From positions 1 to 23,321 of the forward strand of contig CAYRGZ010000026.1 in assembly GCA_964423785.1 (NCBI GenBank): a stretch of DNA of 23,321 nt. Direction: 5' to 3'. A model generated the notes under the pieces. The model was given only the letters and a program-made list of their open reading frames with translations. It searched no databases and had not been told where the DNA came from. The stretch comes from S012-135 sp964423785 (GTDB taxonomy: Bacteria; Desulfobacterota; Desulfobulbia; Desulfobulbales; S012-135). The position numbers and the translations under genes were made by a program. Positions 8,233 to 15,614 of this stretch are shown here, piece after piece. Position 1 is the stretch's first letter; each line of letters begins with the position of its first letter.

Positions 8233-8281
8233 CGGCATGCTCCTTGTTACGACGCTGTTATCATAAACCGGAGGAAAAAAA
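8233..8281. promoter_or_regulatory. Compact divergent intergenic region
   Basis: Only 49 bases separate the minus-strand GalT-like start from the plus-strand dipeptidase start. Each gene has its own ribosome binding site here (AAGGAG on the minus strand, GGAGG on the plus strand). The AT-rich centre (TTATCATAAA, 8261-8270) could hold a -10 element for either direction, but no good -35 partner is visible at the usual distance. Promoters probably extend into the opposing coding sequences. Confidence 0.35.
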
Positions 8282-9661
8282 ATGGAAGAGGGGAAGTCCA
8301 TTGCCCGCTACGTGGCGACCCATCGTAAGCGGTTTCTGGAAGAACTCTGCTCCCTCATCGCCATCGAGTCGGTGAGCAGCGATCCCACCCGTCGGCAACA
8401 GATGGCGGCGTGCGCCGCGCGGCTGCAAAAGCTGCTCGTCGCCGCCGGCGCCGACCGGGCCGAGGTGGTGGCCACCGACGGCCACCCGGTGGTCGTGGCG
8501 GAAAAGCGATTTGGTGCTGACCGGCCCACCGTGATCGTCTATGGCCACTACGACGTGCAGCCGCCCGATCCGCTCGACGTCTGGCAATCGTCTCCCTTCG
8601 TCCCGGAGATTCGCGACAACGCCATCTACGGCCGGGGCGCTTCGGACGATAAGGGACAGCTTTTTACGCACCTCAAGGCCCTGGAGTACCTGGTACGAAA
8701 CGGTCGTACCGGTTGCAACATCATTTTCGTCATCGAGGGGGAGGAGGAGATCGGCTCGCCGTCGCTGCCGGCATTTTTCCGGTCCCGGCCTCTGGCCGCC
8801 GATGCGGTGCTGGTCTCCGATACCGCCATGCTGCCCGGCAACCGGCCGGCGATCACCGTTGGGTTGCGGGGGCTGGCCGCGGTGGAGGTCGAGGTGCGCG
8901 GACCGGACCGGGATCTTCATTCCGGCATTTACGGCGGCGCGGTGGTCAATCCGGCCAACGCCCTGGCCGCTATGATCGCCGGCCTGCACGATGCCGAGGG
9001 GAGGATCACCGTGCCCGGCCTCTACGACGATGTGGAGGAACCCGACGCGGCCATCCGGCAGCAGTTGGCTGAGGCGGCACCGGATGACGAGAGCGTGGCG
9101 GCCGACATCGGCCTGGTCCCCAGCGGGGTCGAGAGCGGCTACACCGCCTTTGAGTGCACCACCATTCGGCCGGCCCTGGACGTCAACGGCATCGAGGCCG
9201 GACACACCGGCGAGGGATTCAAGACCGTGCTGCCGGCCGTGGCCCGGGCGCGGATCTCGGTCCGCCTGGTGCCACGCCAGAATTCCGAGCGGGTGACCAG
9301 GCTGCTTGCCGATCATCTGCATCGGCTCGCCCCGCCGGGGGTGCGGGTGACGGTGCGGCCCAGCCACGGCGCCGAGCCGGTCGTGGTGCGGCCGGATTTT
9401 CCAGCCTTGACTGTGGCCCGGCGGGCCATGGCGGCGGCCTTCGGCCAGGAGGTGCTTTGCATCCGCTCCGGCGGCAGCATCCCGGTGGTCGCCCTGTTCG
9501 AGAAGGAGTTGGGCTTGCAGTCGGTCCTCATGGGCTTCGGCCAAGACAGCGACGCCATCCATTCGCCCAACGAACATTTCGGGCTCGATAATCTGGAAAG
9601 GGGGATCGTCGCCTGCGCCCTGTTCTACGAGGAGTTCGGCCGCACCGCTGGTGCAGCGTAG
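8282..9661 (+). CDS. M20-family metallodipeptidase
   Basis: A 459-aa cytoplasmic zinc peptidase of the M20 dipeptidase type (carnosinase/CNDP-like), which cleaves dipeptides or related N-acyl amides. Metal ligands and catalytic residues fit the family: H89 and D91 in GHYDVQP, D122 in GRGASDDKGQ, the catalytic E155 and ligand E156 in EGEEEIGS, D180 in VSDT and H427 in DAIHSPNE. The dimerisation (lid) domain lies around 195-350, with HSGIYGG at its start. The ATG at 8282 has GGAGG 7 bases upstream. The length is typical. It is the only plus-strand gene of the central window and converges on the AsmA-like gene with 36 bases between the stops. Exact substrate preference cannot be read from sequence. 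Confidence 0.92.
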   Translation: MEEGKSIARYVATHRKRFLEELCSLIAIESVSSDPTRRQQMAACAARLQKLLVAAGADRAEVVATDGHPVVVAEKRFGADRPTVIVYGHYDVQPPDPLDVWQSSPFVPEIRDNAIYGRGASDDKGQLFTHLKALEYLVRNGRTGCNIIFVIEGEEEIGSPSLPAFFRSRPLAADAVLVSDTAMLPGNRPAITVGLRGLAAVEVEVRGPDRDLHSGIYGGAVVNPANALAAMIAGLHDAEGRITVPGLYDDVEEPDAAIRQQLAEAAPDDESVAADIGLVPSGVESGYTAFECTTIRPALDVNGIEAGHTGEGFKTVLPAVARARISVRLVPRQNSERVTRLLADHLHRLAPPGVRVTVRPSHGAEPVVVRPDFPALTVARRAMAAAFGQEVLCIRSGGSIPVVALFEKELGLQSVLMGFGQDSDAIHSPNEHFGLDNLERGIVACALFYEEFGRTAGAA

Positions 9662-9697
9662 ATCGTCACGAAACGACGCCGGCCGGGTTGGGATGGC

Positions 9698-11473
9698 TCA
9701 GCGGCCGAACAGCCCCCGCAAGAGCGATTTGGCGGGATTGGCGGCGCCGGCGGCTCCCTGGCCGGTGGTGCCGCCGCTGGGGATGCCGATCTTTTCGAAG
9801 AGCTTTTGTTTGAGGTTTTTTTCGACCTGCTTGCGGACAGTGGTGGTGTCCAGAGTCGGTCGCGGCCGTGAGACGGTGCCGGCCAGCTTGAGGTTGACCG
9901 TGGTATTGCCCGCTGCATCGGTGAGGAAGCGGCTCGCCGCACCGCCGAGCCGGCCGGTCATGGACCTGGGCAGGGTGATGGCGAGCGGCAGGTCGAGGGT
10001 GCCGTCCAGGCCGATTTCGCCGGCGGCCTCGACCTTGACCGCCGGAGAATCGATGTTGCTGTCGAGCCGTACCCGGCCGCCCTCGACGATCTGGAAGGTG
10101 CCGGAAAAGTCGTTGAAGGTGAAGGTGCGCAACTCTGGTGCGCCGATGAGAGCTGCGATGCTGGTAGTGAGGGGAGTCTCCACGAACCGACCGTTTTTGA
10201 TCGCAAAGGTGCCGTCGGCGGTGAGGGTTTTCTTGATGGTGGCGACGTCGGTGCCAGTACCGGCGAAGGACAGCGCCGCCTCTACGGTGCCGGTGAGCAG
10301 TCGGCGGGCCGAGCGCGCGAGGTGCGACTGGAGCTGGTCCGCCTGGACCGAGGCCAGGGAGAGCTTGCCGCTAAAGCCGGGATTGGTCTTGGTGAGGTCG
10401 ATATCCACGGCGCCGGTGAGCGAGCCGCCCAGGGCGACGGCACCGAGTTCGCTGAGGTGCAGAACGCCGTCGGCGAGCCGGTAGCGTAACAGGAGGGCGT
10501 TGATGGTCATCCCTTTGTAGATCGCCTTTTCCACCGCCAGCTTGCCCTGGGCCGTGAGGCCGGGCGGCAGTTTGGCGGCGATAGGCCCGGTCGGCTCGAC
10601 CGACCCGGCCGGTGGCGTTTTCGGCTGGGCTTTCTTGCCGTCACCGGCCAGTAGGCCGAGGAGCCGGTCGACGTCCAGTTCCTTGCTCGTCAAATCGAGT
10701 TGCAGGGCCGGTGCGGTGCGGTAATCCGTGGCCTTGCCGTTCAGAGTGAGTTGCTGGCCGTCGATGGCGCACTCGATGTCCAGGGAGGCCGTCTTTTCGT
10801 CGAACTGCACCGTACCGGTGATTCGCGGTTGGAGTGTATCCTTGCGGATGGCCGCGTCGAGATCGAGGGTTCCCTGGTAACGCAGATGACGCAGATCGTG
10901 GGAGATATCGAGCCCGAGTCCGAGGGAGAAGCCGGCATCCACGTCGGGCAGTTCTTTTTTGTCGTCGGTGAGACGGATGCGGCCGTCGGTGATCGTCACC
11001 TCCTGGACGGACAGACCGATGGGCAGCGCCTCCTTGCCCTTGCCGGCCACGGTCGATTCCGGGGATTTTTCCGGAGATTTCGTGAGAAACGCCAGGGTCT
11101 CGTAGTTGAACCGACCGGTTGCGTCCCGCCGAATATACACCCGCGGTCTTTCGATGCGCAGTTCGTGGATGAAGAGTTTCTTCTGCAGCAGAGGCAGGAG
11201 CGAATAGCGCAACACGAGGTGGTCGGCGGCCACGAAGTCCTCTTTGCCGTCGGCCTCCTTGATATCGAGCCCGTCGATGGTGATGCCGGAGAACAGGCCG
11301 ACGTCGATGGTACCCAGTTGCACCGTGCGTCCGAGGGCAGCCTCGGCCTTTGGGAGTACCAAGGTCCGGACCCGTTCATCGGTGAAATAGAAGCGCACGA
11401 AGAGGGTCAGGCCGACGATGGCCAGGACCACCAGGGTCACCAGCGCGGTGATCAACTTGGTGACGTTACTCAT
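9698..11473 (-). CDS. AsmA-family inner-membrane-anchored protein
   Basis: A 591-aa protein with an N-terminal membrane anchor (about residues 8-28) and a long periplasmic region. AsmA-like features include the start pattern DERVRTLVLPKAEAALGRTV then GLDIKEADG, IHELRIERPRVYI and repeated short beta-strands (VDIDLTKTNPGFSGKLSL). Near the C-terminus, RLGGAASRFLTDAAGNTTVN followed by LKLAGTVSRPRP matches the family's final block. AsmA-like proteins form long hydrophobic grooves thought to carry phospholipid between membranes; the role here is inferred from family. It is shorter than TamB and similar to medium AsmA proteins. A ribosome binding site (AGAGGA) precedes the ATG at 11473. It sits 120 bases after the carbonic anhydrase stop, with a run of ten G in that gap. 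Confidence 0.8.
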   Translation of the reverse strand: MSNVTKLITALVTLVVLAIVGLTLFVRFYFTDERVRTLVLPKAEAALGRTVQLGTIDVGLFSGITIDGLDIKEADGKEDFVAADHLVLRYSLLPLLQKKLFIHELRIERPRVYIRRDATGRFNYETLAFLTKSPEKSPESTVAGKGKEALPIGLSVQEVTITDGRIRLTDDKKELPDVDAGFSLGLGLDISHDLRHLRYQGTLDLDAAIRKDTLQPRITGTVQFDEKTASLDIECAIDGQQLTLNGKATDYRTAPALQLDLTSKELDVDRLLGLLAGDGKKAQPKTPPAGSVEPTGPIAAKLPPGLTAQGKLAVEKAIYKGMTINALLLRYRLADGVLHLSELGAVALGGSLTGAVDIDLTKTNPGFSGKLSLASVQADQLQSHLARSARRLLTGTVEAALSFAGTGTDVATIKKTLTADGTFAIKNGRFVETPLTTSIAALIGAPELRTFTFNDFSGTFQIVEGGRVRLDSNIDSPAVKVEAAGEIGLDGTLDLPLAITLPRSMTGRLGGAASRFLTDAAGNTTVNLKLAGTVSRPRPTLDTTTVRKQVEKNLKQKLFEKIGIPSGGTTGQGAAGAANPAKSLLRGLFGR

Positions 11474-11508
11474 GGGCGTTCCTCTCTTTCACCTTTGGGT
11501 TTGTGTGT

Positions 11509-11518
11509 GGGGGGGGGG
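11509..11518. repeat. Homopolymer run of ten G (C on the coding strand)
   Basis: Ten consecutive G on the plus strand follow a short GT repeat. On the minus strand this gives C10 then ACACACA, about 35 bases before the AsmA-like start codon. It lies in the 120-base gap between the carbonic anhydrase stop and the AsmA-like start. Long G/C tracts in leaders are prone to slippage and can change expression, but the sequence alone does not show that this happens. Confidence 0.9.
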
Positions 11519-11593
11519 ACTCCCGTTGGGTATCCTCCATGGAATCCGACAGCCGGCTCCTTGCTGTTCTGGGAACGGAAACGTGTTGTCTCG

Positions 11594-12229
11594 TTATCGT
11601 TGGTCGGTCTCCGGGAGACCGTCGAAGAACTCTACGGCTCCTGTCTCTAGTGAATACTCGGCACCGACGATGAGGAGTCCATCCTTTTGCATCAGGTGCT
11701 CGAGGATTTGCGATCCGTGGCGGAGGTGGTTTGCGGCGTTGCGGATGTTCGCCCGAACGGCGTGGTGCAGGAGAGCATCCGGATCCTGGTGCAGTTCTGT
11801 CTCCAGCAACGTTTCCACGGATGGCCGGATACGGTCAACGATGGATCGCAGATGCGGCGACCGGTTTTCGGTCGGCCGCCTGAGTTCTTCCAGGGTGGCC
11901 GAAACGGCCCCGCATTTGGAATGGCCCAAGACGACAACGAGCCGGGTGCCGAATTGCTCTGCGGCAAATTCGACGCTGCCGATCTGGGACGGAGCGACGA
12001 TATTGCCGGCCACCCGGATGACAAACAGGTCGCCGAGTCCTTGGTCGAAGATGATTTCCGCCGGAACCCGCGAATCGGAACAGCCAAGGATGATGGCAAA
12101 GGGGGTTTGTCCCGTCAGCAATTCACGGCGGCGTTTTTGGTCGGTGAGGGGGGAGTGGCTTCGGATGTCCGATACGAAGCGTTGGTTGCCCTCTCGAAGG
12201 CGTTGGAGTGCTTCTTGGGCTGGGATCAT
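11594..12229 (-). CDS. Beta-class carbonic anhydrase
   Basis: A 211-aa beta-carbonic anhydrase, interconverting CO2 and bicarbonate with one zinc per subunit. The zinc ligands and the catalytic Asp-Arg pair are intact: C50, D52 and R54 in GCSDSRVP, and H103 and C106 in LGHSKCGA. The conserved VIRVAGNIV lies between them. No signal peptide is visible, so it should be cytoplasmic. The start lies three bases after the stop of the PhnD-like lipoprotein gene (TGA CGC ATG), with no clear ribosome binding site, so translation is probably coupled. The position between a binding-protein gene and the AsmA-like gene is unusual for a carbonic anhydrase and may link this operon to bicarbonate or pH physiology. 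Confidence 0.93.
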   Translation of the reverse strand: MIPAQEALQRLREGNQRFVSDIRSHSPLTDQKRRRELLTGQTPFAIILGCSDSRVPAEIIFDQGLGDLFVIRVAGNIVAPSQIGSVEFAAEQFGTRLVVVLGHSKCGAVSATLEELRRPTENRSPHLRSIVDRIRPSVETLLETELHQDPDALLHHAVRANIRNAANHLRHGSQILEHLMQKDGLLIVGAEYSLETGAVEFFDGLPETDQR

Positions 12230-12232
12230 GCG

Positions 12233-13168
12233 TCAGAATTTTTGGTACGGCGGCATGTTGGTCCGCTTGGCCATGGCGCGGACGACGTCGAAGTCCTTGT
12301 CCTCGATGGCGATATAGCCGTCCACCAGGGCACGTTTCAGCACCCGGACCCGTTCGCCGTCGTACTCCACCGTGTCCTCCGGGGTGATAGAGAGAACCGC
12401 CTGTTGGAAGCGGCGGGCAAACTCGTCGTCCACCCGCTGGGTGACGCCGAAGTTGCAGTAGGGAATGGGCTCGGCCCGGGCGATGATCCGCAGGTCGTCG
12501 TCGGCCAGCCGGCCGTCGGCCACCATGTTTTCGATGTCGGAGAGCGGCAGCGAGCCGGCATCGTACTTGCCGAACAGGACGCCGTACACGACCTTTTCGT
12601 GTTTGAAGGAGCCGGCCGGGATCGAGTAGAGGGCCAGATCCCGGTCGGGGTCGATACCGTTTTTGAGCATCAAGTCCACCTGGGCCATGAACCCGGTGGG
12701 GGCGAGCATGGGACCGAAGAGCATGGTCCTGCCGGCAAGATCGGCGATGGTCTGGATCGGGCTGTCCTTGCGGGTGATGATCACGCCCTGGGAGAGATGG
12801 CCGAGGGAGTCCTTCTTTTCCGCTGCCAGCACCTCCACCCCGTGCAGGCGGTGCAGGATGATGTAGAGCAAAGAATTGGTGTGGGTGAAGTGGAGGTCTT
12901 TCACCCGGCGGGTGAAGTCGATGGTGTCGATGGCCTCGGTCTCGAAGTGGACGCCGAGTTTTTCGCCGAGAAACTTGGAAAAGGGCAGAAAGCGTTCCAG
13001 GGTCTCTTTTTCGCTGTTGCAGATCATGTAGCCGATCCGGTAGGTGGGCAGATCCCTGGCCGGGGCGGCGGCTTCTTCGGTTGCCGCCTGCTCGTGACCG
13101 CCATCCTGGGAGCAGGCGGCAAGGACGGAAAACAACAGGAGAAGGACGAGGAATTTGCGCAGAATCAT
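12233..13168 (-). CDS. PhnD-like substrate-binding lipoprotein
   Basis: A 311-aa exported lipoprotein. The lipobox LAAC places the lipidated cysteine at C19. The mature protein resembles PhnD-type periplasmic binding proteins for phosphate, phosphonate or phosphite: YRIGYMICNSEKETLERFLP near the start, then FSKFLGEKLGV, then the central block DSPIQTIADLAGRTMLFG and GVLFGKYDAGSLPLSDIENM. No ABC permease or ATPase gene is nearby, so it may instead serve as a sensor partner or work with a distant transporter. It follows the TPR gene by 29 bases and is nearly fused to the carbonic anhydrase gene. The ribosome binding site is weak. The ligand is unknown, and many PhnD-like orphans bind something other than phosphonate. 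Confidence 0.8.
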   Translation of the reverse strand: MILRKFLVLLLLFSVLAACSQDGGHEQAATEEAAAPARDLPTYRIGYMICNSEKETLERFLPFSKFLGEKLGVHFETEAIDTIDFTRRVKDLHFTHTNSLLYIILHRLHGVEVLAAEKKDSLGHLSQGVIITRKDSPIQTIADLAGRTMLFGPMLAPTGFMAQVDLMLKNGIDPDRDLALYSIPAGSFKHEKVVYGVLFGKYDAGSLPLSDIENMVADGRLADDDLRIIARAEPIPYCNFGVTQRVDDEFARRFQQAVLSITPEDTVEYDGERVRVLKRALVDGYIAIEDKDFDVVRAMAKRTNMPPYQKF

Positions 13169-13197
13169 GATGTCGAGGGTGAGCGTGTTGTTTTCTG

Positions 13198-13746
13198 TTA
13201 CGGACCGCCGGTGATGCGGCGGAGCCGTTCTTCGATCTGTCGGGCCCGGTCGGCCTTGGAGGATGACGCCGGCTCGGCGGCGAGGTTGGCGCGCGCCTTT
13301 TCGTAAGCGGCCCGGGCCTCCTCCGGCCGGTGCAGTTGTTCGAGGGCCTCACCCAGGTGCAGGTACACCATGGTGTCGGCGGGATTCATTGTAATCGCTT
13401 TCTGGAAACGGGCAAGGGCCTCGGCGGGCCGCCCCCGCTTCAGGGCCACGAGACCGAGGGCGTCGATGGCGTTGAAATTTTTCGGATCGCGGGCCAGCAC
13501 CGCCTGGAACTGCTCGGCGGCCGCATCCAGCTTGCCGAGCCGGTAGTACACCATGCCGAGCTTGTTGCGTACCGCGATGTTGTCCGGCTCGAACTCAAGG
13601 AGGATCCGGTACTCCACCTGGGCGATGCCGTCAGGCATGTTGCCCTCTTCGATGTGGGCCGCGGCCGGGGGCGTCGTCACCAGGAACGCGAGAATGGCAA
13701 GCAGCCCGTTGAAAAACGGGCAGAGGATTGGGCGGAGGGTGGGCAT
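13198..13746 (-). CDS. Exported TPR-repeat protein
   Basis: A 182-aa protein with a signal peptide (residues 1-30, ending PPAAA) and three consecutive tetratricopeptide repeats at about 57-90, 91-124 and 125-158 (for example RNKLGMVYYRLGKLDAAAEQ). A charged tail follows. TPR units mediate protein-protein contacts, so it is probably a periplasmic adaptor. The ATG at 13746 is chosen because it begins the signal peptide and lies four bases after the stop of the OpuAC-like gene. An in-frame extension further upstream overlaps that gene and looks unnatural. It lies between two binding-protein genes, which suggests it scaffolds them. Confidence 0.8.
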   Translation of the reverse strand: MPTLRPILCPFFNGLLAILAFLVTTPPAAAHIEEGNMPDGIAQVEYRILLEFEPDNIAVRNKLGMVYYRLGKLDAAAEQFQAVLARDPKNFNAIDALGLVALKRGRPAEALARFQKAITMNPADTMVYLHLGEALEQLHRPEEARAAYEKARANLAAEPASSSKADRARQIEERLRRITGGP

Positions 13747-13750
13747 GGCA

Positions 13751-14353
13751 TCAAATGAACTTGCGTTGCCGCAGGAAGTCCTTGGCCACGTTGCGCGGTT
13801 TTTCGCCCCGGCGGACACTGTCGAGCAATTCGGCGTAGGTGGCGTCGTCGATGGCGCCGGCCAGCTTGTTCAACACCCGGGGAAGCAAGGGGAAGTTGGT
13901 GAGCACGTCGCGCCGGACCAGGGGGGCGCTGATCACCCCCTTCTTGGCCGAGGTGGTGGTGAAGCCGAAGGGGTTGAGCCAAATGATGTCGCGTTCCTCG
14001 TCGTACCGTTTTTTCACCTCCAGGTAGTCCTGTTCCGGGTCGCCGCTGGACTGACGGCCGAGGATGGCTCCGGCGTCACCGGTATCCTCGACGATGATGT
14101 CCACCCGCTCTTCCTCCTTTTCGGCCGCCAGGGCCTGATAGAGCTGATCGGTGGTGTCGAAACGGCGGACCTTCACCGTCGTGCCGGTGCGTTCGTTGAT
14201 GAGCAGGACGAGCATCTCGGCCATGAGGCGGTCGTCCACCGTGTCCAGGGTGCCGATGTAGAGGATGCGGCCGACGCACGATTGGGCCGGCAGGGCGGTG
14301 AGGGTCAGGAAGAGGAGGGCGAGTAACCAGGGAAGATGTCGTACGCTTTTCAT
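13751..14353 (-). CDS. Short OpuAC-like periplasmic binding protein
   Basis: A 200-aa exported protein (signal peptide about 1-25, ending ALPAQS). The mature part resembles substrate-binding proteins of glycine betaine/choline type (OpuAC) but is shorter: VGRILYIGTLDTVDDRLMAE, then LLINERTGTTVKVRRF, then the hinge block RVDIIVEDTGDAGAI, and RRDVLTNFPLLPRVLNKLAG near the end. The ending DATYAELLDSVRRGEKPRNV, then AKDFL, also matches the OpuAC C-terminal helix. AAGG lies about 7 bases before the ATG at 14353. It is the first gene of the series running to the AsmA-like gene. No transporter genes accompany it. The ligand is unknown. Confidence 0.72.
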   Translation of the reverse strand: MKSVRHLPWLLALLFLTLTALPAQSCVGRILYIGTLDTVDDRLMAEMLVLLINERTGTTVKVRRFDTTDQLYQALAAEKEEERVDIIVEDTGDAGAILGRQSSGDPEQDYLEVKKRYDEERDIIWLNPFGFTTTSAKKGVISAPLVRRDVLTNFPLLPRVLNKLAGAIDDATYAELLDSVRRGEKPRNVAKDFLRQRKFI

Positions 14354-14395
14354 GATGTAACCTTCTATCTTGTATCTTGCTGTGCGGGTCTACCA

Positions 14396-14663
14396 GTCTG
14401 TCGAAAAAGCCATCCTTGGCTTTTTCGGTCATCGGTTGGTCAGAACCGAGTTCCGGCCAACCTCACGAATTCCTTTTTTCGGTTATTCATTCGCATGACC
14501 CGTCACAGCCGCCCCTCTTGGAGCTTTCGACACGGTATCCGGTTGGATAGAACGCAAACTTTGATGGAATCGTAAAAAGTGCGATTCCATCGAGTCCACC
14601 GTGTGTAACCCGTTGAGTTATCGTGTCAGACCTGAACCGACTGCGAGTTTTTACGGCTTCATC
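14396..14663 (+). repeat. Structured intergenic repeat, copy 1
   Basis: This element is shared with 23085-23283 in the same orientation. Common blocks are a hairpin with a TGGCTTTT arm (here 14402-14427, 11 pairs, loop TCCT), a second hairpin with outer arms GGTTGG and CCAACC (14434-14462, inner arms GAAC and GTTC), the block CCTCACGAATT, the block GATGGAATCG then AAAAAGTGCGAT, and the end block TATCGTGTCAG then GAGTTTTTACGG. Here a third hairpin is complete (14563-14591, ten perfect pairs). A 91-base stretch (14472-14562) is absent from the other copy. The third hairpin's left arm and the end of the element form an imperfect inverted repeat, as in a MITE. Confidence 0.8.
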
Positions 14664-14709
14664 AACTTTCAGAGCCGGCGGAATTCGGCGGCACATCCCT
14701 GTGCCACAC

Positions 14710-14732
14710 GCAGCCCGTTTTCAACGGGCTGC
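14710..14732. other. Perfect inverted repeat (hairpin)
   Basis: GCAGCCCGTT, a three-base loop, then AACGGGCTGC: ten perfect pairs. It lies directly beyond the NicO terminator and could back it up, but no T-run follows on either strand, so a repeat or protein-binding role is equally possible. Confidence 0.55.
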
Positions 14733-14739
14733 TACAAGT

Positions 14740-14784
14740 AAAAAGTAAGAGTGCGGCGATACCGGAAAAGTTCCGGTGCCGCCG
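14740..14784 (-). terminator. Rho-independent-like terminator of the seven-gene operon
   Basis: Immediately after the NicO stop (TGA), the minus strand folds into a long stem. Outer pairs CGGCG with CGCCG flank ACCGGAA paired with TTCCGGT around a short loop. About ten bases later comes TTTTT, so the T-run is slightly displaced from the stem. It marks the likely 3' end of the transcript that began at or before 22253. Confidence 0.65.
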
Positions 14785-15609
14785 TCAGCCAACGAGCCCG
14801 AGGATCGAGTGGTACAGGGTATAGAACCCCAGGCCGGTGATGATGCAGGCGCTCACGATCCCCATCCGGCGGCTGAAGGTGTCGCTGGCGCCGAGCTTTT
14901 CCGTGAACCGGCCCGCGTGGGCCAGGACCACGCCGATGGTCATCATGACGAGCCCGAGGCCGAGGCTGAAAAAGATGGCCATGGTCAGCCCCTGGGCGAT
15001 GCGGCCGGCGCCGATGGCGGCCAGCAGAGTGGCGATGGCCGCCGGACAGGGCACCAGCCCGCCGGAGATACCGAGGAGCAGCAGGTTCCACTTGCTCATC
15101 GGCCGCTGGGTTCCCGTATTCTTGTCGGCTGTCGGCTTGCCGTGGTCATGGTCGTGGTCGTGATGCGCATGGTCATGATCGTGGTCGTGATGATGGCTAT
15201 GGTCGTGTTCGTGATCATGTTCGTGGTCATGATCGTGATGATCGTGGTGATGGTGATCGTGGCCGCGGCCGAAAAGGTGGATGTGATGATGGCCGGCGCG
15301 GCCGGCGAGTCGTTGCCGGAGCATCCAGAGTCCCACCGCCAGGATGAGCACGGAGGAGACCAGGCCCATCCAGGTATGGAGTTGTTGCTCGGTGTACGAG
15401 TGGGAGAGTACTCGCGCAACGATGCCGAGGAGGATGACGCTGAAGGTATGGGTGAAGGTGACGATGAGGCCGAGGAGGATGCCGTCGATGGCCCGTCCCC
15501 GCGTGCCGATCATGTAGGCAGCGATGATCGTCTTTCCGTGTCCTGGTTCGAAGGCGTGCAGGGCGCCGAGGGCCAAGGCGCCGGCATAGAGCATCAGTGT
15601 CTGGTCCAT
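14785..15609 (-). CDS. NicO-family nickel/cobalt exporter with His-rich loop
   Basis: A 274-aa membrane protein of the NicO/RcnA type, exporting Ni2+ or Co2+ across the inner membrane. Family motifs are present: LGALHAFEPGHGKT (14-27) and GISGGLVPCPAA (180-191). About six membrane helices can be seen. The loop at 107-156 is made almost wholly of His, Asp and Glu (runs of HDH), which fits metal binding in RcnA-like proteins. The start lies five bases after the stop of the second lyase gene, without a visible ribosome binding site, so it is the last coupled gene of the operon; a terminator follows. Import-type NiCoT proteins have a different signature, so export is favoured. Confidence 0.85.
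   Translation of the reverse strand: MDQTLMLYAGALALGALHAFEPGHGKTIIAAYMIGTRGRAIDGILLGLIVTFTHTFSVILLGIVARVLSHSYTEQQLHTWMGLVSSVLILAVGLWMLRQRLAGRAGHHHIHLFGRGHDHHHHDHHDHDHEHDHEHDHSHHHDHDHDHAHHDHDHDHGKPTADKNTGTQRPMSKWNLLLLGISGGLVPCPAAIATLLAAIGAGRIAQGLTMAIFFSLGLGLVMMTIGVVLAHAGRFTEKLGASDTFSRRMGIVSACIITGLGFYTLYHSILGLVG
15140..15297. repeat. Imperfect hexanucleotide tandem repeats encoding His-Asp/Glu
   Basis: Units of the type GTGGTC, ATGGTC and GTGATC repeat many times. On the coding (minus) strand they read His-Asp or His-Glu dipeptides. This is the DNA basis of the His-rich loop in the NicO protein. Slippage here would change loop length by whole codon pairs and leave the frame intact. Confidence 0.85.
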
Positions 15610-15614
15610 GGGGT

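Larger units (their letters stand above)
14354..14784. other. Intergenic region with structured repeat and terminator hairpins
   Basis: This 431-base gap between the NicO stop and the OpuAC-like start has no gene. From the NicO side it holds a terminator-like hairpin (14740-14784), a perfect 10-base-pair hairpin (14710-14732), and the first copy of a dispersed repeat (14396-14663). The remaining 42 bases next to the OpuAC-like start hold its ribosome binding site but no clear promoter. Confidence 0.8.

Noticed and set aside
8261..9577. A 438-residue open frame on the minus strand, antisense to the dipeptidase
   Set aside because: The dipeptidase on the plus strand has all metal ligands and a strong ribosome binding site. 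The antisense frame is His/Gly/Arg-rich with no family features.
11687..13306. A 539-residue open frame on the plus strand, antisense to the carbonic anhydrase and PhnD-like genes
   Set aside because: It has no recognisable motif and its composition is that of a high-GC shadow frame. The opposing genes have clear catalytic and lipoprotein motifs.
14402..14427. The strong AAAAAGCCA hairpin as a dedicated terminator
   Set aside because: It recurs in the second repeat copy and lies far beyond the operon stop, so it is treated as part of the repeat. In copy 2 it may still act as a terminator.
15140..15297. Short regularly spaced repeats that could be mistaken for a CRISPR array or regulatory iterons
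   Set aside because: There is no constant repeat with unique spacers. The units encode the His-rich loop of the exporter in frame.
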